Origin: Actinomycetota bacterium
GTDB lineage: Bacteria; Actinomycetota; Actinomycetes; JACCUZ01
DNA: 41,182 bases
Assembly: GCA_030841185.1 (NCBI GenBank)
Contig: JAVEDB010000024.1
Coordinates: 1 to 41,182, forward strand
Direction: 5' to 3'
Shown: positions 7,955-15,652 of the stretch, piece by piece
Layout: each line of letters begins with the position of its first letter
Numbering within the stretch: position 1 is the first letter of the stretch
Translations under genes and position numbers: made by a program
The notes under the pieces: model-generated
What the model was told of the DNA's origin: nothing
What the model saw: only the letters and a program-made list of their open reading frames with translations
The model's database searches: none

Positions 7955-9304
7955 GTGTCGTCAGCGCCCGCACGGGGGTCCCGCTCCGCACACGACCGCG
8001 AGATCCTGCGGCTGGCGGTCCCCGCCTTCGGCGCCCTGGTCGCCGAGCCGCTGTTCCTGCTCGCGGACTCGGCGATCGTCGGACACCTCGGTACGCCGCA
8101 ACTCGCGGGGCTGGGCGTCGCGGGGACCCTGGTGGCGACCGCGGTCTCGCTGTGCGTCTTCCTCGCCTACGGCACGACCGCGGCCGTCGCCCGCCGGCTG
8201 GGTGCGGGCGACGAACGCGGCGCGCTCGCCCAGGGCATCGACGGCATGTGGCTCGCCGCCGGGCTCGGTATCGCGATCGCCCTGGTGGGACTGCTCGTGG
8301 CCGCCCCGCTCGTCGAGGCCTTCGGCGCGTCGGCGCGGGTCACGCCGTACGCCGTGACCTACCTGCGGGTGTCCCTCGCCGGCATCCCCGCGATGCTCGT
8401 GGTGCTCGCGGCCACCGGCGTACTCCGCGGCCTGCAGGACACCCGCACCCCCCTGGTCGTCGCGGTCGTCGGCGCCGCGGCGAACGTCGTCCTGAACGTG
8501 ACCCTGGTCTACGGGGCCGGCCTGGGGATCGCCGGCTCGGCGCTCGGCACGGTGATCGCCCAGAACGGGATGGCGATGGTCTTCGCGGTGGCCGTCGTCC
8601 GCGCGGCGAGGCGGCACGGAGCGGCCCTGCGCCCGCACGGGCCGGGCATCCGCGCGGCCGCGACGGCGGGCACTCCGCTGCTGGTGCGCACGCTGACGCT
8701 GCGGGTCGCGCTGCTGGTGATGGCGTACGTCGCCACCGCGCAGGGCACCCGGTCCGTGGCCGCCCACCAGGTGGCCTTCACGGTCTGGACGTTCCTCGCC
8801 CTGGCCCTCGACGCGCTGGCCATCGCCGGCCAGGCGATCGTCGGGCGCTACCTCGGAGCGGGCGATGTTGCCGGGACCCGGGCGGCGACCCGGCGGATGC
8901 TCGCCTGGGGGGTGGTCGGCGGGGCGGTCCTCGCCGTGCTCGTGGTCGCCCTGCGCTCGGCGTACGTCCCGCTGTTCACCGACGACACCGGCGTGCGCGA
9001 CCTGATGTCCGCCGTCCTCGTGGTCGCCGCCGTGTTCCAGCCCGTCGCCGGCGCCGTGTTCGTGCTGGACGGGGTGCTGATCGGGGCGGGCGACGGCCGC
9101 TACCTGGCGGTGGCCGGTCTGCTCACGCTGGTGGCGTTCCTGCCGTTGGCGGCGCTCGTGCTGGTGACCGACGGCGGTCTGGTGGCGCTGTGGTGGGCGT
9201 TCGGGGCGTTCATGCTCGCCCGGCTCGCGACCCTGCTGTGGCGCGAACGCGGCGACGCCTGGATGGTCACCGGCGCGACGGTGCCCCGCCGCCGCGCCTC
9301 ATGA
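7955..9304 (+). CDS. MATE family efflux transporter (DinF-like)
   Basis: A 449-aa integral membrane protein with about 12 hydrophobic segments, starting AHDREILRLAVPAFGALVAEPLFLLADSAIVGHLG, the classic DinF/NorM first helix. A second half-repeat contains AHQVAFTVWTFLALALDALAIAGQAIVGRYLGAGD. MATE proteins export cationic drugs and metabolites using Na+ or H+ gradients. A MATE gene beside dnaB is a known part of this syntenic block in streptomycetes. The GTG at 7955 is chosen because it gives the family N terminus and sits right behind a leaderless promoter; the ORF-track start at 7826 adds 43 residues of non-family sequence. Its stop overlaps the convergent GH3 gene by 6 bases. Confidence 0.9.
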   Translation: MSSAPARGSRSAHDREILRLAVPAFGALVAEPLFLLADSAIVGHLGTPQLAGLGVAGTLVATAVSLCVFLAYGTTAAVARRLGAGDERGALAQGIDGMWLAAGLGIAIALVGLLVAAPLVEAFGASARVTPYAVTYLRVSLAGIPAMLVVLAATGVLRGLQDTRTPLVVAVVGAAANVVLNVTLVYGAGLGIAGSALGTVIAQNGMAMVFAVAVVRAARRHGAALRPHGPGIRAAATAGTPLLVRTLTLRVALLVMAYVATAQGTRSVAAHQVAFTVWTFLALALDALAIAGQAIVGRYLGAGDVAGTRAATRRMLAWGVVGGAVLAVLVVALRSAYVPLFTDDTGVRDLMSAVLVVAAVFQPVAGAVFVLDGVLIGAGDGRYLAVAGLLTLVAFLPLAALVLVTDGGLVALWWAFGAFMLARLATLLWRERGDAWMVTGATVPRRRAS

Positions 9305-10567
9305 GCCGCAGGGCAGCAGTCCGGCAGCCTGCTTCGCGCGCAGCACCCGCAATGTCGACGAGTCGACGAACCGGGCGAACGTTTTGTCCGCGTTGGCCCG
9401 GGCGAGGATGGCCCGGTACATCGCGTCGGCCGGGCCGATCGTCTTGGAGATGACCATGTCGCCCCCGGCGAGCAGGAAGTCGATCGCCCGCCGGCCCGGG
9501 GCGATGGTGGCCACCGCCTTGGCCGCACCCATGTCGTCGGAGATGACAACGCCCCCGAAGCCCAGCTGCTCCCGGAGCAGCTGGCGGATCACGATCGGGG
9601 AGAAGACGGCCAGGTGGTCCGGATCGATCTTGGTGTACGTCGCGAGCGCGACCATCACGAACGGAACCCCCTCCTGGACCGAGGCGGCGAACGTCTGCAG
9701 GTAGGGGTCGTCGCGGGTGGTGACCCGGTCGACGACGCCGGCGGTGAAGTCGGTGTTGCCCACCACCCGGCCGAGTCCCGGGAAATGCTTGGCGCTGGTG
9801 GCGACGCCGGCCGCGGCCATGCCGCGGAGGAAGGCCACCCCGTGAGCGGTCACGGTGGCCGGGTCGTGACCGTAGCCGCGCTTGAGCACCCCGATCGGCT
9901 GGTTGCTGTCATCGGTCCCCGGTGGCACGACGTCCATCACGGGGGCGTAGTCGAAGTTGATGCCGGCCGCGCGCAGCTGCCTCCCCCACCGCTCGGCGTC
10001 GCGGCGCAGGGTCGCGGTGCTCAGAGTGGACTGCCCGAGCGCGCTGGGGATGGTCGAGAAGCCGGTCCCGGTCATGGACTGGATCAGGCCGCCCTCCTGG
10101 TTGGCGGCGACGAACAGCCGCACCCCAGCGGTGGCCTTCGAGGTGGCCAGCGCCTGCACCGAGTCGGAGACCGCCCGGATGCCGGCGGTGCCGGCGGTGC
10201 TCTTGTGCACGAACCACACCGTGCCGAGGTGGTCGGACCGGATGGCGAGCCGCTGGGCCGGACCGACCCGGTTGTCGGCGAGCCCGACCGCCAGCAGCTG
10301 ACCGACGCGCTGCTCGCGCGACATGCTCGCGAGCACCCGCGAGGCGCAGGACGCCGTCGCGGCCGGCGAGGAGGGGGCGGGCGAGGAGCTCGCTGTCGTC
10401 GGAGGAACAGAGCTCGCCACGGTTGTGGACGACTCCGCCACAGACGGGGACCCGTTCGAGGAACAAGCCGCGGTTGTCGTGGCGAGCGCCAGCAGCACCA
10501 CCACGGCAACCGCCCATGATCGTGAAGGATCCTGCAACCACGTGCGGGGGCGATCCTTCACGATCAC
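9299..10567 (-). CDS. GH3 (NagZ-like) lipoprotein
   Basis: A 422-aa protein with an N-terminal signal ending in a lipobox (TTTAAC, Cys near residue 35), a Ser/Thr/Pro-rich linker and a glycoside hydrolase family 3 barrel: MSREQRVGQLL, NQEGGLIQSM, FDYAPVMDV, KHFPGLG, and VISDDMGA with the likely Asp nucleophile. NagZ-type enzymes remove N-acetylglucosamine from muropeptides, and actinobacterial lipoprotein versions (LpqI-like) act outside the membrane. Odd: the acid/base loop DSH of NagZ, normally just after KHFPGHG, reads NTDF here, so activity is uncertain. The GTG start lies at the edge of a 15-bp palindrome that therefore encodes part of the signal peptide. Follows rplI by 13 bases. Confidence 0.85.
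   Translation of the reverse strand: MIVKDRPRTWLQDPSRSWAVAVVVLLALATTTAACSSNGSPSVAESSTTVASSVPPTTASSSPAPSSPAATASCASRVLASMSREQRVGQLLAVGLADNRVGPAQRLAIRSDHLGTVWFVHKSTAGTAGIRAVSDSVQALATSKATAGVRLFVAANQEGGLIQSMTGTGFSTIPSALGQSTLSTATLRRDAERWGRQLRAAGINFDYAPVMDVVPPGTDDSNQPIGVLKRGYGHDPATVTAHGVAFLRGMAAAGVATSAKHFPGLGRVVGNTDFTAGVVDRVTTRDDPYLQTFAASVQEGVPFVMVALATYTKIDPDHLAVFSPIVIRQLLREQLGFGGVVISDDMGAAKAVATIAPGRRAIDFLLAGGDMVISKTIGPADAMYRAILARANADKTFARFVDSSTLRVLRAKQAAGLLPCGS
10517..10566. repeat. 15-bp perfect inverted repeat between rplI and GH3 gene
   Basis: TGATCGTGAAGGATC and its exact reverse complement are separated by 20 bases. The element begins about 15 bases after the rplI stop, where an operon terminator would sit. 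It also lies inside the first 17 codons of the GH3 lipoprotein ORF. No U-run follows, so if it terminates transcription it is a stem-only terminator. Confidence 0.85.
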
Positions 10568-10580
10568 CGGAGGGACCGGG

Positions 10581-11027
10581 TCAGGCGCCGACGACGTCGA
10601 GCGAGACCGTCGCCGCGACCTCGGGGTGCAGCCGGACGGTCACCTGGTGGGCGCCGACGGTCTTGATCGGGGAGCCGATCTCGATGCGCCGCTTGTCGAC
10701 CTCGGGCCCACCCGCCTTGGCGACCGCCGCGACGATGTCGGCCCCGGTCACCGAGCCGAACAGCCGCCCGGAGTCGCCGGCCTTGACCGGCAGCGTGACC
10801 TGGAGCCCCTCGAGCCGGCCCTTGGCCGCCTGGGCGGAGCCGAGGTCGGCGATCTCGCGCACGTCCCGGCCGCGCCGGATCGACGCGACCTGCTTCTCGG
10901 CGCCACGGGTCCAACGGATCGCCGCGCCGCGCGGGACGAGGTAGTTGCGGCCGTAGCCGTCCTTGACCTCGACGACGTCTCCGGGGGCACCGAGCCCGGC
11001 GACCTCCTGGGTGAGGATGAGCTTCAT
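10581..11027 (-). CDS. rplI: 50S ribosomal protein L9
   Basis: 148 aa, a normal L9 length. The sequence [34 protein letters not shown] is the highly conserved rRNA-binding N domain, followed by the long connecting helix and the C domain ending VSLDVVGA. L9 binds 23S rRNA near the L1 stalk base. The ATG at 11027 is chosen over the upstream ORF-track start (11081) because it begins the conserved domain and follows an AGAGGG Shine-Dalgarno. Last gene of the rpsF-ssb-rpsR-rplI operon, 13 bases after rpsR. Confidence 0.97.
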   Translation of the reverse strand: MKLILTQEVAGLGAPGDVVEVKDGYGRNYLVPRGAAIRWTRGAEKQVASIRRGRDVREIADLGSAQAAKGRLEGLQVTLPVKAGDSGRLFGSVTGADIVAAVAKAGGPEVDKRRIEIGSPIKTVGAHQVTVRLHPEVAATVSLDVVGA

Positions 11028-11040
11028 CTGGGCGACCCTC

Positions 11041-11277
11041 TCAGCGCGCGGTGCTGGTGTAGGGCAGCAGCGCCATCTCACGGCTGTTCTTCACGGCCAT
11101 GGCGACGTCGCGCTGGTGCTGGGTGCAGTTGCCGGAGACCCGGCGGGCCCGGATCTTGCCGCGGTCGGAGATGTACTTCCGCAGCAGGCCGGTGTCCTTG
11201 TAGTCGACGTAGGTGACTTTGTCCTTGCAGAAGACGCAGACCTTCTTCTTGATCTTCCGCGGAGGGGGTTTGGCCAT
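11041..11277 (-). CDS. rpsR: 30S ribosomal protein S18, zinc-binding (C+) form
   Basis: 78 aa. The conserved core [19 protein letters not shown] and [20 protein letters not shown] identify S18, which pairs with S6 on the 30S platform. CVFC near the N terminus and CTQH further on keep the cysteine/histidine zinc ligands of the C+ type. Many actinobacteria hold a second C- copy for zinc-poor conditions; none is in this window. Lies between ssb (60-base gap) and rplI. Confidence 0.97.
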   Translation of the reverse strand: MAKPPPRKIKKKVCVFCKDKVTYVDYKDTGLLRKYISDRGKIRARRVSGNCTQHQRDVAMAVKNSREMALLPYTSTAR

Positions 11278-11337
11278 CGTGGTGCTCCAGTCGAGTGGAT
11301 GCCCGGCGTGCCGCCGGGATGGTCAGGAAAGGGGGGT

Positions 11338-11868
11338 CTAGAAGGGGGGCTCGTCGCTGGCGGGAGAAGAGGCGCCCCAGCCACCGGCCGAGCCGCTGCC
11401 GCTGCTGCCTGCGCCGCCGCCACCGGAGGCCGGTGCCGAGGCCCAGGGATCGCTCTCGGCCTGTGCGCCGCCACCGCCGAAGCCGCCGCCACCGCCGCCG
11501 CGCTGGGTCTTGACGACCTTCGCGGTGGCCGTCTTGAGGCTGGGGCCGACCTCGTCGACCTCGACCTCGTAGACGGTGCGCTTCTCGCCCTCTTTGGTCT
11601 CGTAGGACCGCTGCTTGAGCCGGCCCTGCACGATCACGCGCATGCCGCGCTGAAGGGACTCCGCGACGTTCTCCGCGGCCTGGCGCCAGACGTTGCACGA
11701 GAGGAACAGGCTCTCGCCGTCCTTCCACTCGTTTGTCGCCTTGTCCAGGAACCGCGGGGTGGACGCGATGCGGAAGTTGGCCACGGCTGCACCACTGGGG
11801 GTGAAGCGCAGCTGCGGGTCGTCGACGAGGTTGCCGACGAGGGTGATGACGGTGTCGCCTGCGGCCAT
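11338..11868 (-). CDS. ssb: Single-stranded DNA-binding protein
   Basis: 176 aa. N-terminal OB fold of about 110 residues ([52 protein letters not shown]), then a glycine-rich flexible linker and the acidic tip DEPPF that recruits partner proteins. SSB coats single-stranded DNA at forks and in repair. Its place between rpsF and rpsR is the standard bacterial layout, 13 bases after rpsF, so it is co-transcribed with the ribosomal genes. Confidence 0.97.
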   Translation of the reverse strand: MAAGDTVITLVGNLVDDPQLRFTPSGAAVANFRIASTPRFLDKATNEWKDGESLFLSCNVWRQAAENVAESLQRGMRVIVQGRLKQRSYETKEGEKRTVYEVEVDEVGPSLKTATAKVVKTQRGGGGGGFGGGGAQAESDPWASAPASGGGGAGSSGSGSAGGWGASSPASDEPPF

Positions 11869-11881
11869 GAGATGAGGTCCT

Positions 11882-12172
11882 TTAGCGCTGGTCGGGACGG
11901 ATGACCTTGGTGCGCAGCACAGCCTCGTTGAGGTTGAGCTGGCGGTCGAGCTCCTTGACCGTGGCGGGCTCGGCCTGCAGGTCGACGACGGCGTAGATGC
12001 CTTCGCTCTTCTTGGCGATCTCGAACGAGAGCCGGCGTCGGCCCCAGATGTCGACCTTCTCCACGCTGCCGCCGTCGGTCTTGACGACCGTCAGGAACTG
12101 GTCGAGCGCGGGGGCGACGGTGCGCTCCTCGATATCGGGATCGAGGATGACCATCAGCTCGTAGTGACGCAT
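11882..12172 (-). CDS. rpsF: 30S ribosomal protein S6
   Basis: 96 aa, standard S6 length: [16 protein letters not shown] start, [54 protein letters not shown]6 binds the central domain of 16S rRNA together with S18. First gene of the operon. A strong AGGAGG lies upstream of the ATG with a rather long 12-base spacer, behind a leader of roughly 110 bases. Confidence 0.97.
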   Translation of the reverse strand: MRHYELMVILDPDIEERTVAPALDQFLTVVKTDGGSVEKVDIWGRRRLSFEIAKKSEGIYAVVDLQAEPATVKELDRQLNLNEAVLRTKVIRPDQR

Positions 12173-12202
12173 GCGGGAGACCCACCTCCTCTGGACTGAG
12201 CG

Positions 12203-12221
12203 GCCACGGTCTCTCCGTGGC
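12203..12221 (-). promoter_or_regulatory. Hairpin in rpsF leader
   Basis: A perfect 7-bp stem (GCCACGG/CCGTGGC) with a 5-base loop in the 5' leader of the S6 operon, just upstream of the AGGAGG. In several bacteria the S6:S18 complex binds an rpsF leader structure to repress its own operon; whether this stem is that element cannot be decided by eye. Confidence 0.45.
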
Positions 12222-12292
12222 AGGAGGGCTGTTGCGTCAAGCGAAACCCGGAACCGCGACCGGAGGGTCGTCAGGCCCGGGCGACGCCCCCA

Positions 12293-12298
12293 ACCCTA
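12293..12298 (-). promoter_or_regulatory. Candidate -10 of the rpsF operon
   Basis: On the minus strand TAGGGT fits the actinobacterial TAnnnT -10 and would give a leader of about 110 bases before rpsF. No convincing -35 hexamer is seen. Confidence 0.35.
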
Positions 12299-12341
12299 CA
12301 GGCGCTCGGCGTACGACATGAAATCCATCCACACCCCGGGC

Positions 12342-12355
12342 TAGGCTCGGGAGCC
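12342..12355 (+). promoter_or_regulatory. Leaderless -10 for endonuclease IV gene
   Basis: TAGGCT followed by 8 bases and the GTG start, with no Shine-Dalgarno. Transcription would begin at or next to the start codon. Confidence 0.5.
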
Positions 12356-13159
12356 GTGACAGGTCTGCGCATCGGTGCCCATGTCGACCAGGCCGACCCC
12401 GTCGCCGAAGCGGTGGCGCGGGGCGGCGACCTCGCCCAGTTCTTCCTCGGCGATCCGCAGAGCTGGAAGGGGCCGGTCATCGCGTACGCCGGGGGCGCAG
12501 CCGCCCTGCGGGCCGCAGCCGAAGCGGCGGGCATCGACCTCTACGTGCACGCGCCCTACCTGGTGAACGTCGCGTCGACGAACAACCGCATCCGCATCCC
12601 CAGCCGCAAGATCCTCGCCGACCAGGCCGCCGCTGCCGCGGAGATCGGCGCGAAGGGCCTGATCGTGCACGGCGGGCACGTGCTCAAGGACGACGACCCG
12701 CAGGTCGGCTACGAGAACTGGTGCAAGACGTTCGAGCGGATGTCCCTGCCGCTGCCGATCCTCATCGAGAACACCGCCGGCGGCGACAACGCGATGGCCC
12801 GCACGCTCGACCGGATCGGCGGCCTCTGGGAGGCGCTCGCGGCCCGGGTCGACATGGAGCGGATCGGCTTCTGCCTCGACACCTGCCACGCGCACGCGGG
12901 CGGCGAGGACCTGGCCGGCATCGTCGACCGGGTCAAGGCGATCACCGGGCGGATCGACCTCGTCCACGCCAACGACTCGCGGGACGCGTTCGGGTCGGGG
13001 GCGGACCGGCACGCGAACTTCGGCACCGGGGCGATCGACCCGGACGAGATCGTCGCGGTGGCCGCGGCCGCCGGGGCGCCCGTCGTCTGCGAGACGCCGG
13101 GCGGGGTCACCGGGCAGTCCGCCGACATCGCCCTGCTGCGCGCGCGGCTACCCGCCTGA
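12356..13159 (+). CDS. nfo: Deoxyribonuclease IV (AP endonuclease, Nfo family)
   Basis: 267 aa, slightly shorter than E. coli Nfo. Zinc-site blocks of the AP2Ec TIM barrel are visible in order: IGAHVDQ, VHAPYLVNVAS, LIVHGGH, ILIENTAGG, GFCLDTCHAHAGG, LVHANDSRDAFGSGADRHANFGTGAI and VVCETPGG. The enzyme cuts 5' to abasic sites and removes damaged 3' ends in base-excision repair. It is divergent from the rpsF operon and convergent with marR, whose 3' end it overlaps by 12 bases. Confidence 0.93.
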   Translation: MTGLRIGAHVDQADPVAEAVARGGDLAQFFLGDPQSWKGPVIAYAGGAAALRAAAEAAGIDLYVHAPYLVNVASTNNRIRIPSRKILADQAAAAAEIGAKGLIVHGGHVLKDDDPQVGYENWCKTFERMSLPLPILIENTAGGDNAMARTLDRIGGLWEALAARVDMERIGFCLDTCHAHAGGEDLAGIVDRVKAITGRIDLVHANDSRDAFGSGADRHANFGTGAIDPDEIVAVAAAAGAPVVCETPGGVTGQSADIALLRARLPA

Positions 13160-13657
13160 GCCGGCCGCTGCGGGTTCGGCGGCCAACCGCCCGGCAGCGC
13201 CGGCGGTGGCGTCGGGACGGACGCCGTCGCGGATGACCCGCAGAATGGCGGCCAGCTGCTCGGCCTGCTCGCCGGTGAGGGGGTCCAGCAGCCACCGCTG
13301 GATCAGCTCGAGGTGGACCGGCAGGATCTCCTCGATCATTGCCAGCCCGGCCGGTCCGATGACCGCGTAGGTGCTGCGCCGGTCGGAGGCGCAGGCCTCC
13401 CGGCAGAGCAGCCCCCGCTCGACCAGCCGGTCGACGACCCGGGTCACGCCGCTCCCGGTGAGGGACATCTGGGCGGTGAGGTCGCTCATCCGCAGCCGGC
13501 CGCCCTCCGAGCGGGCCAGCCGCAGCAGGACGGTGAACTCGTTCTCCACCAGGCCGTGCGCGGCGATGGACGGCATGGCCTTGCCGCCGAGGCCGGCGAA
13601 GGTCTCGGCGAACAGCCCCATCAGGGTCAGCCGCGGGTCATCCAGCAGGTCTCGCAC
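13148..13657 (-). CDS. MarR family transcriptional regulator
   Basis: A 169-aa winged-helix regulator: HGLVENEFTVLLRLARSEGGRLRMSDLTAQMSLTGSGVTRVVDRLVERGLLCREACASDRRSTYAVIGPAG is the MarR DNA-binding core, with the DR salt-bridge pair in the wing (SDRR). The GTG at 13657 is chosen instead of 13732 because it follows TACGCT with a 7-base gap (leaderless) and because the 13732 start would run through the operator. It is divergent from YceI with a palindrome between them, so it probably represses itself and yceI and responds to a small ligand that is not identifiable here. An Ala/Gly-rich tail of about 25 residues is unusual. Confidence 0.88.
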   Translation of the reverse strand: MRDLLDDPRLTLMGLFAETFAGLGGKAMPSIAAHGLVENEFTVLLRLARSEGGRLRMSDLTAQMSLTGSGVTRVVDRLVERGLLCREACASDRRSTYAVIGPAGLAMIEEILPVHLELIQRWLLDPLTGEQAEQLAAILRVIRDGVRPDATAGAAGRLAAEPAAAGSGG

Positions 13658-13664
13658 GCTCCCC

Positions 13665-13670
13665 AGCGTA
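13665..13670 (-). promoter_or_regulatory. Leaderless -10 of marR
   Basis: TACGCT on the minus strand, 7 bases before the GTG at 13657. The palindromic operator lies just upstream, over the -35 position. Confidence 0.5.
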
Positions 13671-13685
13671 GCGGACTTGACAGGG

Positions 13686-13707
13686 AAATATTGACCGGGC
13701 AATATTT
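13686..13707. promoter_or_regulatory. Palindromic operator between marR and yceI
   Basis: AAATATTG-ACCGGG-CAATATTT: perfect 8-bp arms, AT-rich in a very GC-rich context, lying between the divergent marR and yceI genes. Size and symmetry suit a MarR dimer. It would cover the -35 zone of marR and part of the yceI promoter. Confidence 0.75.
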
Positions 13708-13756
13708 GCTTACGCAGTCGTTGAGACTTCAACCACTACTCGCAAGGAGAACCGCC

Positions 13757-14392
13757 ATGACCGAGACCAACGTGACCCAGGCCGAAACCCAGGTCGTCGC
13801 CCAGGCCCGGGCCGCTGCTTCGGGACTCCGTGTCGTCGACGGCGTCCAGCTCCCCGCCGCCGGGACCTACGTCCTCGACCCGGCCCACACCCGCATCGGC
13901 TTCGTCGCCCGGCACCTGATGGTGACCAAGGTGCGCGGCTCCTTCGGTGACTACGACGGCGTCATCACCATCGGCGACACCGTCGCGGACTCCACCGTCC
14001 AGGCCAGCATCCGCACGACCAGCATCGACACCGGCGTCGCCGACCGCGACGGCCACCTCCGCTCGGGTGACTTCCTCGAGGCCGAGAAGTACCCGGAGAT
14101 CACCTTCCGCAACGCCCGCGTGGTCAAGCAGAAGGGCGCGACGTTCCAGGTTGTCGGCGACCTGACGATCAAGGGCGTCACCAAGCAGGTCGAGCTGGAC
14201 GTCGAGCTCGACGGCGTGGCCAAGGACCCGTTCGGCAACGAGAAGCTTGCGGTCACCGCCACCACCGAGATCGACCGTGAGGACTTCGGCATGACGTGGA
14301 ACGTCGCGCTGGAGACCGGCGGCGTCCTCGTCTCCAAGAAGATCAGGATCGAGATCGAGGCGCAGGCGACCCGCCAGGTCGACGCCGCCTGA
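13757..14392 (+). CDS. YceI-like lipocalin-fold protein
   Basis: 211 aa. The YceI signature runs through the protein: GTYVLDPAHTRIGFVARHLMVTKVRGSFGDYDG, SIDTGVADRDGHLRSGDFLEAEKYPEITF, FGMTWNVALETGGVLVSKKIRIEIE. YceI proteins bind isoprenoid or other amphipathic ligands in a beta barrel. No signal peptide is seen, unlike the periplasmic E. coli protein. The ATG at 13757 follows AAGGAGA by 7 bases; the longer ORF-track start (13313) is antisense to marR and rejected. A strong terminator follows. Likely controlled by the divergent MarR. Confidence 0.92.
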   Translation: MTETNVTQAETQVVAQARAAASGLRVVDGVQLPAAGTYVLDPAHTRIGFVARHLMVTKVRGSFGDYDGVITIGDTVADSTVQASIRTTSIDTGVADRDGHLRSGDFLEAEKYPEITFRNARVVKQKGATFQVVGDLTIKGVTKQVELDVELDGVAKDPFGNEKLAVTATTEIDREDFGMTWNVALETGGVLVSKKIRIEIEAQATRQVDAA

Positions 14393-14421
14393 GCTCGCAG
14401 TCGCTCTCGACGACACCAGCA

Positions 14422-14452
14422 ATGCCCCGGGTGCCCACCGCACCCGGGGCAT
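14422..14452 (+). terminator. Hairpin terminator after yceI
   Basis: ATGCCCCGGGTGC and its exact reverse complement around a 5-base loop, 30 bases after the yceI stop. The stem is very stable; there is no clear U-run. Confidence 0.8.
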
Positions 14453-14529
14453 CGCCCTGTCCGGACCGGCGCCTGCGCGCTCGGTAGCCTCGGGGCGTCC
14501 ACCCGTCGACCGAGAGGCCCGCCGTCCCC

Positions 14530-15645
14530 ATGCCGCTGACCGTCGCACCGATCAGCGCGCAGGACCATCTCGGGTTCATCAAGTCCCGGCGCTCGGCCAG
14601 CTTCCTGCAGTGCCCGTCGTGGGCCGCGGTGAAGCGGGAGTGGGGCAACGAGAGCATCGGGTGGTACGACGAGGACGGACAGCTCGTCGGCGCCGGACTG
14701 GTGCTCTACCGCCAGGTCCCGCGGCTCAAGCGGTTCCTCGCCTACCTGCCCGAGGGTCCGCTCATCGACTGGTCGGCCGGCGACCTCGAGGGCTGGCTGG
14801 CCCCGATGGTCGCGCATCTGCGCGGCCGGCGGGCGTTCGGCATCAAGATGGGCCCACCGGTGGTCAGGCGCCGCTGGTCCGCCGGCACGGTCAAGGCGGC
14901 CCTCGCCGCGAAGAGCGCGACCCGCCTTGCCGACCTTGCCCCCGATGAGCGGAACCCGGTCGCCGACGACGTCGACGCGACGCTGCGCCGCCTTGGCTGG
15001 CGAGCGCCCGCCCACGACGAGGGATTCGCGGCCGGCCAGCCGCAGTACGTCTTCCAGGTGCCGCTCGATGGTCGTGACCAGGACGACGTGCTCAAGGGCT
15101 TCAACCAGCTATGGCGGCGCAACATCAAGAAGGCCGACAAGGCCGGCGTCGATGTCAGCGTCGGGGGCCACGACGACCTGCCCGAGTTCCACCGCCTCTA
15201 CCTCGAGACCGCGACGCGCGACGGGTTCGCCGGCCGGCCCCTCTCGTACTTCGAGCGGATGTGGACCGCGATGATGGCGGAAGACCCCGACCGGATCCGG
15301 CTCTACCTCGCGCGCCACGAGGGCGACCTCGTCGCGGCCACCACGATGGTCCGCGTCGGCGACCACGCGTGGTACTCCTACGGCGCCTCGTCCACGCAGA
15401 AGCGCGACGTCCGCGGGTCCAACGCGATCCAGTGGCGGATGCTGCGCGACGCCAAGGACGCCGGCGCGACGGTCTACGACCTGCGCGGCATCACCGACAC
15501 CCTCGACGAGAACGACCCGCACGTCGGGCTCATCCAGTTCAAGCTCGGCACCGGGGGAGAGGCGGTCGAGTACCTCGGCGAGTGGGACCTGCCCCTCAAC
15601 CGGCTGCTGTTCACCGCCTTCTCCCTCTACATGGACCGGCGGTGA
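14530..15645 (+). CDS. FemX/FemAB-type aminoacyltransferase
   Basis: 371 aa with the double GNAT fold of the Fem family: FLQCPSWAAVKREWGNESIGWYDEDGQLVGAGLVLYR and PRLKRFLAYLPEGPLIDW at the N terminus; FNQLWRRNIKKADKAGV and DRIRLYLARHEGDLVAATTMVRVGDHAWYSYGASS further on; YDLRGITDTLDENDPHVGLIQFKLGTGG near the end. Fem proteins use aminoacyl-tRNA to add amino acids to the peptidoglycan stem peptide, building interpeptide bridges. A TAGCCT -10-like element lies at 14485. Seven bases separate it from the alanine-racemase-like gene, so they form one operon, presumably for wall peptide modification. The residue transferred is unknown. Confidence 0.88.
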   Translation: MPLTVAPISAQDHLGFIKSRRSASFLQCPSWAAVKREWGNESIGWYDEDGQLVGAGLVLYRQVPRLKRFLAYLPEGPLIDWSAGDLEGWLAPMVAHLRGRRAFGIKMGPPVVRRRWSAGTVKAALAAKSATRLADLAPDERNPVADDVDATLRRLGWRAPAHDEGFAAGQPQYVFQVPLDGRDQDDVLKGFNQLWRRNIKKADKAGVDVSVGGHDDLPEFHRLYLETATRDGFAGRPLSYFERMWTAMMAEDPDRIRLYLARHEGDLVAATTMVRVGDHAWYSYGASSTQKRDVRGSNAIQWRMLRDAKDAGATVYDLRGITDTLDENDPHVGLIQFKLGTGGEAVEYLGEWDLPLNRLLFTAFSLYMDRR

Positions 15646-15652
15646 TGCCGCA

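Noticed and set aside
13313-13756. N-terminal extension of yceI in the ORF track
   Set aside because: It runs antisense through marR and the operator; the real ATG at 13757 has a clear AAGGAGA.
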